Origin: Candidatus Moraniibacteriota bacterium
Lineage (GTDB): Bacteria; Patescibacteriota; Minisyncoccia; JAHIHE01; JAGLIN01
Direction: 5' to 3'
Assembly (NCBI GenBank): GCA_030641185.1
Contig: DAOWHY010000010.1
Location: 1 to 10,876 of the forward strand
DNA: 10,876 nucleotides
Positions 6,137 to 10,876 of this stretch are shown in pieces. Each line of letters opens with the position of its first letter. Within the stretch, counting starts at the first letter, position 1. The position numbers were made by a program, and so were the translations under genes. The notes beneath the pieces are model-generated. The model had not been told where the DNA came from and searched no databases. It saw only the letters and a program-made list of their open reading frames with translations.

Positions 6137-6160
6137 AACAATTTAGCAATATAACAATAT
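6137..6160. repeat. Family B fragment (right arm only)
   Basis: Three octamers in the right-arm sense, AACAATTT AGCAATAT AACAATAT, lie directly in the S8 leader after copy A4. No matching left arm is present nearby, so this is a solo arm or remnant. It ends six bases before the S8 start codon and so forms the ribosome landing region of that gene. Confidence 0.6.
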
Positions 6161-6166
6161 AATTAC

Positions 6167-6556
6167 ATGACAGATCCAATAGCAGACATGTTTACAAGAA
6201 TAAGAAATGCTCAAAGAGCTAATCATTTGAGTGTGGAAATGCCATCATCAAAATTTAAATTAGCGCTTGCAAAAATCCTTAAAAAAGAAGGCTATATTGG
6301 TGATGTAATTCAGCATAAAAAGGGCGTAAAGATAACATTAGAAATTGTATTGAGGAGAATTGATGACAATTACGCCATATCCGAAATTAAAAGAATTAGT
6401 AAACCGGGTCAAAGAAGTTATATAGGAAAAAATAAAATACCAAAAATTTTAAACGGTTATGGAATCGCAATTATTTCGACGCCAAAAGGAGTAATGACAA
6501 ATATAGAAGCAAGAAAAAGTGGGGTTGGTGGAGAGGTTGTTTGTGAAGTATGGTAA
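6167..6556 (+). CDS. rpsH: 30S ribosomal protein S8
   Basis: S8 is a primary 16S rRNA binder of the central domain and, in E. coli, the translational repressor of the spc operon. The 129-residue product starts MTDPIADMFTRIRNAQRANH, matching the family. The C-terminal rRNA-binding signature STPKGVMTNIEARKSGVGGE runs over about residues 104-123, ending CEVW. The middle region (IKRISKPGQRSYIGKNKIPK) is typical. The start is preceded by a B-family arm and no Shine-Dalgarno sequence. It ends in TAA and is followed by the E element. Confidence 0.99.
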   Translation: MTDPIADMFTRIRNAQRANHLSVEMPSSKFKLALAKILKKEGYIGDVIQHKKGVKITLEIVLRRIDDNYAISEIKRISKPGQRSYIGKNKIPKILNGYGIAIISTPKGVMTNIEARKSGVGGEVVCEVW

Positions 6557-6568
6557 GTAGCGCAATTT

Positions 6569-6681
6569 TGTCATTTCGAAGGAGTCGCAACGACTGAGAA
6601 ATCTCTTAACTGTTGAAAATAGGATAAACTTAATTATTTACAACTGTGAAGAGATTCCTCGCCTGCGGGCTCGGAATGACA
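6569..6681. repeat. Family E palindromic element
   Basis: A 113-bp element with tips TGTCATTTCGAAGGAG at the left and CTCGGAATGACA at the right. An inner inverted repeat (GAAATCTCTTAACTG and CTGTGAAGAGATTCC) is imperfect. The outer tip is the same TGTCATT as in families A and F. It fills most of the 165-bp S8-L6 spacer, starting 12 bases after the S8 stop. I see only this copy in the window. Confidence 0.82.
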
Positions 6682-6721
6682 AAAAGGTAAATTTAAAATA
6701 ATACTACTATATAAATAATCT

Positions 6722-7273
6722 ATGAGTAAAATAGGAAAAAAACCAATAGAGATACCAACGGGAGTTGCAGTTTCTTTTGATGAGAAAAAAAATAAAGTTT
6801 CTATTAAAGGCCATAAAGGAGAGCTTTTTCTTGATGTTGATTTTAATGTGCAAGTTGAGGTTAAAGATAATAATATTATTTTGTCTGTGAAAAAAGAAAC
6901 AAAAAAGAGCCTTGCTCTTTGGGGGCTTTATAGGTCTTTGATTGCTAATATGATTCAGGGAGTTGAAAAGGGATATGAAAAGCAATTAGAACTTCAGGGA
7001 GTTGGACATAAAGCAACTCAAACTGGAAAAAATATAACTTTAAATCTTGGTTTTTCTCACCCTGTTATTTTTGAAGCGCCAGAGGGGATAGAACTTAAAG
7101 TTGAAAAAAATATAATTACCATTTCGGGCATAGACAAACAATTAGTCGGACAAGTGGCTGCGGACATTAGAAGCAAAAAGAAACCAGAGCCATATAAAGG
7201 AAAAGGAATAAGATATGTCGGGGAGCAAGTGAGAAGAAAAGTCGGCAAGAAAGTGGCCGGGAGCAGTGAATAG
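6722..7273 (+). CDS. rplF: 50S ribosomal protein L6
   Basis: L6 binds the sarcin-ricin and L7/L12-stalk base region of the 50S. The product is 183 residues (usual ~178). It starts MSKIGKKPIEIPTGVAVSF, the family norm. The two L6 repeats cover roughly residues 10-85 and 90-170. The C-terminal signature PEPYKGKGIRYVGEQVRRK spans about residues 156-174. The leader is A/T-only with no Shine-Dalgarno sequence. It lies between the E and F elements. It ends in TAG. Confidence 0.99.
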   Translation: MSKIGKKPIEIPTGVAVSFDEKKNKVSIKGHKGELFLDVDFNVQVEVKDNNIILSVKKETKKSLALWGLYRSLIANMIQGVEKGYEKQLELQGVGHKATQTGKNITLNLGFSHPVIFEAPEGIELKVEKNIITISGIDKQLVGQVAADIRSKKKPEPYKGKGIRYVGEQVRRKVGKKVAGSSE

Positions 7274-7282
7274 AATATTTCT

Positions 7283-7406
7283 TGTCATTGCGAGAAGTCT
7301 GAGTGAGTGTAGCGAGCGAAAAGACGACGAAGCAATCCCGTGATTTAATTCGTTGTGCATAGTTACGGGATTGCTTCGTCGTTCTGCGGAGCTCCTCGCA
7401 ATGACA
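7283..7406. repeat. Family F palindromic element
   Basis: A 124-bp element with perfect 12-bp tips TGTCATTGCGAG and CTCGCAATGACA. A perfect 17-bp inner inverted repeat pairs 7325-7341 (CGACGAAGCAATCCCGT) with 7365-7381 around a 23-nt loop containing TGCATAG (7356-7362). The segments between tip and inner arm do not pair well, suggesting a two-stem structure. It lies in the L6-L18 spacer, nine bases after the L6 stop. It is far more GC-rich than its surroundings. Confidence 0.92.
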
Positions 7407-7434
7407 GTAGAAAAATTAAAATTTAATAACAGAC

Positions 7435-7791
7435 ATGAAAAATTTAGAAAAGACAAAGAGAGAAAATAGAATAAAAAGACACAATAAAGTTCGCGCTAAG
7501 GTTTTTGGAAGCGCGAAAATTCCTCGTTTGAATGTTTATAGGAGTAATAAAAGTTTATTCATCCAATTAATTGATGATCAAGTCGGTGTTACTTTAGCAA
7601 GTATTAATGACAAAGAAATTAAATCAGGAAAAACTAAAACGGACAAAGCGAAAGAAGCGGGAAAGTTGATTGCCAGGAAAGCTAAGGAAAAAAAGATAGA
7701 TAAAATCGTTTTTGATAGAGGCGGCTGTAAATATCACGGACGAGTAAAAGCAGTGGCGGATGGAGCGAGAGAAGAAGGATTGAAGTTTTAA
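7435..7791 (+). CDS. rplR: 50S ribosomal protein L18
   Basis: L18 binds 5S rRNA and helps attach it to the 50S. The product is 118 residues, the common length. It begins with a basic stretch (KTKRENRIKRHNKVRAKVFG), then PRLNVYRSNKSLFIQLIDD at about residues 30-48. The conserved C-terminal block FDRGGCKYHGRVKAVADGAR (about 93-112) ends EEGLKF. An in-frame ATG is not available further upstream within the leader. There is no Shine-Dalgarno sequence. It ends in TAA, 8 bases before a B palindrome. Confidence 0.99.
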   Translation: MKNLEKTKRENRIKRHNKVRAKVFGSAKIPRLNVYRSNKSLFIQLIDDQVGVTLASINDKEIKSGKTKTDKAKEAGKLIARKAKEKKIDKIVFDRGGCKYHGRVKAVADGAREEGLKF

Positions 7792-7799
7792 GCTATCAC

Positions 7800-7876
7800 A
7801 TTGTCAAATTGTTATATTGCTAAATTGTTATGCATAGCACGACAAGCAATTTAACAATTTAACAATTTAACAATTT
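7800..7876. repeat. Family B octamer-arm palindrome, copy B3
   Basis: The left arm is ATTGTCAA ATTGTTAT ATTGCTAA ATTGTTAT, and the right arm is a series of AACAATTT octamers. The loop again holds TGCATAG (7831-7837), as in B1. It fills nearly all of the 91-bp L18-S5 spacer and ends about 6 bases before the S5 start, so the right arm would be the S5 ribosome landing site. Confidence 0.85.
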
Positions 7877-7882
7877 AATTTT

Positions 7883-8482
7883 ATGTTTAAAGAAAATTCA
7901 GATCAAAAACAAACATTTAAAAAAAAGCCTTTCAAGAAGAGGAGGAAAGAAAGAGAGAAAAGGGAATACGAACAAAAGGTTATTGACATCGCGCGCGTGA
8001 CGCGTGTTGTTAAAGGCGGGAAGAGATTCAGTTTTCGGACCGTTGTTGTAATTGGCGATAAAAGAGGTAAAGTTGGAGTTGGCGTGTCCAGAGGAAAAGA
8101 TATGAAAATCTCCACGGAAAAATCTTATGCTGACGCGAAGAAAAATATGATAGAGTTGAGTTTTAGCGGCAACACTATTCCTTACGAAGTTCATGGAAAA
8201 CTTGGTAGTGCGAAAATTCTCTTAAAGCCAGCTCAAAAGGGTCATGGGATTGTCGCCGGTGGAGCAGTTAGAACGGTTGTTAGTTTAGCTGGAATTAGCG
8301 ATGTTTCCGGAAAAATGCTTGGATCTAAAAGTAAATTAAACAACGCTAGAGCGACGATTAAGCTTCTTGAACAATTTACAGTGAAGAAGTTGAAAGAGAA
8401 TGTTAAGAAAGATGAGGTTAAGAAAGATGAGAAAAAAGTGAGCGAAAAGAATATCAAAGAAGATGTTAAAAAAGGAAAATAA
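7883..8482 (+). CDS. rpsE: 30S ribosomal protein S5 with lysine-rich tails
   Basis: S5 lies at the mRNA entry side of the 30S and affects accuracy and helicase action. The core is recognised by RVVKGGKRFSFRTVVVIGDK (about residues 41-60), TIPYEVHGKLGSAKILLKPA (about 98-117), GIVAGGAVRTVVSLAGI and the LGSKSKLNNARATIKLL end. At 199 residues it exceeds E. coli S5 (~166). The first ~30 residues are basic and low in complexity, and residues 166-199 form a Lys/Glu/Asp tail. That tail contains a perfect tandem 15-bp duplication (8402-8416 and 8417-8431) encoding VKKDE twice. There is no Shine-Dalgarno sequence. rpmD (L30) would normally follow but is absent. It ends in TAA. Confidence 0.98.
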   Translation: MFKENSDQKQTFKKKPFKKRRKEREKREYEQKVIDIARVTRVVKGGKRFSFRTVVVIGDKRGKVGVGVSRGKDMKISTEKSYADAKKNMIELSFSGNTIPYEVHGKLGSAKILLKPAQKGHGIVAGGAVRTVVSLAGISDVSGKMLGSKSKLNNARATIKLLEQFTVKKLKENVKKDEVKKDEKKVSEKNIKEDVKKGK

Positions 8483-8552
8483 ATATTGGATATTAAAAAT
8501 TAAGTTCATCTTTTGTTTAAATGTTCAGATGTTAAAATGTTAAAATGATTTT
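8483..8552. other. S5-L15 spacer without rpmD
   Basis: This 70-bp A/T-rich gap is where rpmD (L30, ~60 codons) lies in most bacteria. It has no room for that gene and no open frame of that kind. It contains ATGTTAAA twice in tandem near 8529-8544, which may be a degenerate single repeat arm, but I cannot pair it with a partner arm. Confidence 0.7.
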
Positions 8553-8984
8553 ATGCAGTTACATCAATTAAAACCGACAAAGAAAAAGAAAAAGAAAGTA
8601 GTGGGTCGTGGCGGGAGTCATGGGACTTATTCTACGCGTGGATTAAAGGGGCAGAAATCAAGATCTGGCGGTGGAAAAGGAAGAAGTTTTGCGGGAGATA
8701 AAACCCCTTTATTTAGAAGAACTCCGAAATTAAGAGGATTTAAAAGTTTATACGCTAAAAACAATATAACTAACGTTTCTGCTTTAGAAGCAAATTTTGG
8801 AAATGGAGATGTTATAAATCCAAGTAGTTTATTGAGAAAAGGATTAATTAGTAAAATAAAACCACGCGTTAAAATTCTCGGAAATGGTGAATTAAATAAA
8901 AAGTTTGTTGTTGAGGGATGTATAATTTCTAAGAGCGCGGAAGAGAAGATCAAAAAAGCAAAAGGTGAGATTAAAACGATGTAA
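8553..8984 (+). CDS. rplO: 50S ribosomal protein L15
   Basis: L15 is a late-assembly 50S protein with an extended N-terminal arm inside 23S rRNA. The product is 143 residues (usual ~145). The arm reads MQLHQLKPTKKKKKKVVGRG, followed by RGLKGQKSRSGGGKGRSF (about residues 29-46) and TPLFRRTPKLRGF (about 51-63), the family hallmarks. The globular C-terminal domain, with INPSSLLRKGLI and VKILGNGELNKKFVV, completes it. It lies between S5 and secY as usual after L30 loss. There is no Shine-Dalgarno sequence. It ends in TAA, six bases before an inverted A element. Confidence 0.99.
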   Translation: MQLHQLKPTKKKKKKVVGRGGSHGTYSTRGLKGQKSRSGGGKGRSFAGDKTPLFRRTPKLRGFKSLYAKNNITNVSALEANFGNGDVINPSSLLRKGLISKIKPRVKILGNGELNKKFVVEGCIISKSAEEKIKKAKGEIKTM

Positions 8985-8990
8985 ATATGT

Positions 8991-9128
8991 TGTCATCCCA
9001 GAATTTTTTTCTGAAGCGATAGCGTAAGAAAAAAATGTCTGGGATCCAGTTAGTCTCATTTAATAAAGTTATTACGATAATTATTATTCATTGAGATTTA
9101 CTGGATTCCCGCCTCCGCGGGAATGACA
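8991..9128 (-). repeat. Family A palindromic element, copy A5 (inverted, short form)
   Basis: A 138-bp copy in the opposite orientation to A1-A4: TGTCATCCCAGA at the left and GCGGGAATGACA at the right. Read on the - strand, its first hairpin is ATTCCCGC, a short GGAG-type loop, then GCGGGAAT; it lacks the ~20-bp CTGAA/TTCAG interior of A2-A4. The middle section is also the most diverged. It fills the 166-bp L15-secY spacer. Confidence 0.92.
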
Positions 9129-9150
9129 AACTGTAATATTAAAAAATACT

Positions 9151-10422
9151 ATGTTTAAAAAACTAATCAGGGTTTTTAAAGATCGTGAATTAAGAAATAA
9201 AATATTTTTTATTGCTGCGTTGTTGGTTGTCTTCAGAATTGCCGCGCATATCCCAATTCCTATAGTTGACGCTGATCGGCTCAGTGATTTTTTTCATAGC
9301 AATCAATTGCTTGGAATGTTGAGCATGTTCACTGGCGGCGGGATGGAAAAATTTTCCTTGGTTTTACTTGGAGTCGGACCATATATTACCGCTTCAATTA
9401 TAATGCAGCTCTTAACAATGATTTTTCCGCAAATTAAAGAGATGTATCAAGAATCTGGAGAACAGGGACGGCAAAAATTTAATCAGTTTACAAGGATGGC
9501 GACGGTTCCGCTTGCTATATTGCAAAGCTTTGCGATGATTACACTTTTACGAAATCAAGGAATTATCACCAGTGTTGACAGTTTTGACATAGCAGTCGCT
9601 ATTTCATTAATTACAGCTGGAACTATATTTTTGATGTGGCTCGGAGAACTTATTTCCGAAAAGAAAATCGGCAATGGAATTTCGCTGATTATTTTTGCGG
9701 GGATCGTTGCTGGTTTGCCGATGGCAGCGCAACAAACTATATTAACAATGACTCCCGATAAAATACCCTCCATTATTGGGTTGCTGGCCATGTCTTTGAT
9801 CGTAGTCTTGGCGGTAGTTGCTATTGCGGAAGCGCAAAGAAATATCCCAGTTTCTTACGCGAGACGAGTCAGGGGAAGTAAAACACACGGTGGCGTTTCT
9901 ACTTTCTTGCCCCTAAAAGTAAATTCTGCCGGAATGATTCCGCTTATCTTTGCAATGTCCATTATGCTTTTTCCTGGAATCGTCGCGTCGTTTTTTGTGC
10001 AAAACCCAAACGAGACCGTTGCCGGCATAGCAACTTTTATTAATAATCTTTTTCAGGACCAGTTGTTTTATGGCATTTTATATTTTATGACCGTATTTTT
10101 CTTTACTTATTTTTATACTTCAATTGTTTTTGATCCAAAAAATGTCGCGGAAAACCTGCAAAAGCACGGCGGATTTGTGCCAGGTATCAGGCCGGGTGGC
10201 AACACCGCGGAGTTTTTGGGAAAAGTTTTAAATAGAATAACTTTTCTCGGCGCAGTCTTTCTTGGCTTAATCGCGGTTCTGCCATTTATTGGTCAGGCGA
10301 TGACAAATGTTACCACAATGGCCATTGGCGGCGCGGCTGTTTTGATTGTTGTTGGAGTTGTTCTTGACACGATCAGACAAATTGACTCGCAGTTGACAAT
10401 GAGGGATTATGATGAGATGTAA
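9151..10422 (+). CDS. secY: Preprotein translocase subunit SecY
   Basis: SecY is the pore of the Sec translocon in the cytoplasmic membrane, working with SecE and SecA or with ribosomes. The product is 423 residues (E. coli 443). I read ten hydrophobic segments, near residues 17-36, 63-82, 113-132, 146-166, 175-192, 207-226, 258-279, 303-324, 363-382 and 388-405. Signature regions include GVGPYITASIIMQLLTM at TM2, the cytoplasmic loop RRVRGSKTHGGVSTFLPLKV (C5, contacts SecA and ribosome) near residues 239-258, and GGFVPGIRPGGNTAEFL (C6) near 341-357. It ends QLTMRDYDEM, like the QLLMRNYE end of other SecY proteins. There is no Shine-Dalgarno sequence. It ends in TAA. Confidence 0.99.
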   Translation: MFKKLIRVFKDRELRNKIFFIAALLVVFRIAAHIPIPIVDADRLSDFFHSNQLLGMLSMFTGGGMEKFSLVLLGVGPYITASIIMQLLTMIFPQIKEMYQESGEQGRQKFNQFTRMATVPLAILQSFAMITLLRNQGIITSVDSFDIAVAISLITAGTIFLMWLGELISEKKIGNGISLIIFAGIVAGLPMAAQQTILTMTPDKIPSIIGLLAMSLIVVLAVVAIAEAQRNIPVSYARRVRGSKTHGGVSTFLPLKVNSAGMIPLIFAMSIMLFPGIVASFFVQNPNETVAGIATFINNLFQDQLFYGILYFMTVFFFTYFYTSIVFDPKNVAENLQKHGGFVPGIRPGGNTAEFLGKVLNRITFLGAVFLGLIAVLPFIGQAMTNVTTMAIGGAAVLIVVGVVLDTIRQIDSQLTMRDYDEM

Positions 10423-10425
10423 TTA

Positions 10426-10459
10426 AATTGTTAAATTGTTGTATTGCTAAATTGTCAAA
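10426..10459. repeat. Family B half element (left arm only)
   Basis: Tandem octamers ATTGTTAA ATTGTTGT ATTGCTAA ATTGTCAA lie directly after the secY stop codon. They match the left arm of B1-B3. No complementary right arm follows before the terminator, so this is a solo arm. Confidence 0.65.
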
Positions 10460-10534
10460 TATAAGGCGAGGATTTAAATATAATAATATGAGGATTTTAC
10501 ATTTTATGAGTTTTAATAATCGATATTTTATTGA

Positions 10535-10565
10535 CGGCCTGAATCTATTTCAGGCTGTTGTTTTT
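10535..10565 (+). terminator. Intrinsic terminator after secY
   Basis: A GC-rich stem GCCTGAA (10537-10543) pairs perfectly with TTCAGGC (10549-10555) around a 5-nt loop. It extends by a G-U and a C-G pair outwards and is followed by TTGTTTTT. This is the only hairpin in the window with a proper T-run, and it marks the likely end of the ribosomal-protein transcript before the gmk-like gene. Confidence 0.75.
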
Positions 10566-10579
10566 AAAAAGAGAAAGAA

Positions 10580-10655
10580 GTTGGAGTAAGGGCTTCAGCC
10601 CGAAAATGAAGTAGAATAATTTAGCTCACTATCGGGCTGAAACTCTTACTTCAAA
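10580..10655. repeat. Family C hairpin element, copy C2
   Basis: The left arm contains GTAAGGGCTTCAGCCCGA (about 10586-10603), and the right arm contains ATCGGGCTGAAACTCTTAC (10631-10649). They pair over ~20 bp with a few mismatches. The CACTATCGGGCTGAA part resembles the ACTATCGGGCTGAA of C1. It lies between the terminator and the gmk-like start, in the 249-bp secY-gmk spacer. I see no convincing promoter around it. Confidence 0.88.
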
Positions 10656-10671
10656 TTAAAAAAATATTTCA

Positions 10672-10876
10672 ATGAAGAGCAAAACTAAAAATAATCTATT
10701 CATAATTTCTGGACCTTCTGGCGCAGGCGAAGATAGTATTATTGAAGGGCTAAAAAAAATCCTTCCGATTGAAAGAGTAATTACAACAACGACTAGAGAA
10801 AAGCGTTCAAATATCTTCGCTGAAGATCCTTATTATTTTATTTCTAAAGAAGAATTTAAAAAAGGAATTGCGGAGA
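10672..10876 (+). CDS. gmk: Guanylate kinase-like protein, N-terminal part, altered P-loop
   Basis: Only the first 68 codons are in the window. The frame is open to the edge. Guanylate kinase converts GMP + ATP to GDP + ADP. The N-terminus LFIISGPSGAG (residues 9-19), the TTTTREKR block (about 38-45, standing for the family's S.TTR..R GMP-binding segment) and PYYFISKEEFKK (about 53-64) identify the family. Two oddities are visible. The Walker A motif reads GPSGAGEDS, so the lysine expected at residue 20 is Glu (codon 10729-10731) and the next Ser/Thr is Asp. The usual PGExxG stretch after the arginines reads SNIFAED. The protein may be a divergent active enzyme or a non-catalytic paralogue. 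The gene usually found after secY is adk, another NMP kinase. There is no Shine-Dalgarno sequence. Confidence 0.8.
   Translation, partial: MKSKTKNNLFIISGPSGAGEDSIIEGLKKILPIERVITTTTREKRSNIFAEDPYYFISKEEFKKGIAE

Noticed and set aside
7142..7456. A - strand open frame of 104 codons across the L6 end and the F element
   Set aside because: It starts inside the antisense of rplR, runs through a palindrome and ends inside rplF. The repeat sequence itself accounts for the SSxxR-type peptide.
129..10422. UGA recoding
   Set aside because: All 17 genes are full length with glycine encoded by GGN and with no in-frame TGA, so the standard bacterial code explains them.
10488..10589. A 33-codon + strand frame between secY and the gmk-like gene
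   Set aside because: It contains the whole intrinsic terminator stem and runs into the C2 element. No Shine-Dalgarno sequence and no recognisable protein.
966..10671. Possible CRISPR array from repeated spacing elements
   Set aside because: The repeats are long palindromes of different families separated by whole genes, not short direct repeats with regular spacers, and no cas genes are present.
10531..10671. Promoter for the gmk-like gene (TTGACG at 10531, TAGAAT at 10612)
   Set aside because: The boxes are not at a usable spacing from each other, and TTGACG overlaps the terminator stem. In A/T-rich DNA such matches are expected by chance.

Overview
The window is an AT-rich stretch of the bacterial S10/spc ribosomal-protein cluster. 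It carries 17 complete genes, all on the + strand, plus the first 205 bases of an eighteenth. The order is L2-S19-L22-S3-L16-L29-S17-L14-L24-L5-S14-S8-L6-L18-S5-L15-secY, followed by a partial guanylate-kinase-like gene. The gene order is the standard bacterial one except that rpmD (L30) is missing between S5 and L15, and a gmk-like gene sits after secY where adk is usual. L30 loss, low GC, and start codons preceded by A/T-only leaders with no clear Shine-Dalgarno sequence together suggest a Patescibacteria/CPR genome, probably a Parcubacteria-like lineage. That placement is an inference: no 16S gene or marker tree is available here.

The proteins are ordinary. The spaces between them are not. 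From L2 to SecY about 2.2 kb of 10.3 kb (21%) is intergenic, in a cluster that is normally packed with gaps of a few bases. I see palindromic elements in 13 of the 16 junctions. Only L16-L29 (3 bp), L5-S14 (23 bp) and S5-L15 (70 bp) lack a clear one. The elements fall into at least seven families, labelled A to G here. A is a 138-160 bp nested palindrome with tips TGTCATTCCCGC/GGGATGACA (five copies, one inverted). B has hairpin arms built of tandem ATTGYYAW octamers (three full copies, two half copies). C is a GGGCTTCAGCCCGA hairpin (two copies). D is a diverged AT-rich palindrome (two copies). E and F are one copy each and share the TGTCATT tip with A. G is a single 28-bp-arm hairpin. They begin soon after the upstream stop codon and end some 6-60 nt before the next start, so they insert between genes without damaging them.

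Layout: 1-128, end of an A element and the L2 leader; 129-3551, L2 to L29 with B, G, D and B spacers; 3552-5938, S17 to S14 with A, D, A and C spacers; 5939-8984, S8 to L15 with A+B, E, F and B spacers; 8985-10422, an inverted A element and secY; 10423-10671, a B half-element, an intrinsic terminator and a C element; 10672-end, the gmk-like start. All r-proteins feed ribosome assembly (S proteins in the 30S, L proteins in the 50S), and SecY is the translocon pore that docks onto the 50S exit tunnel. No transposase, CRISPR array, tRNA or rRNA gene is present. The most notable points are the palindrome-packed operon and a Walker A lysine-to-glutamate change in the gmk-like gene.
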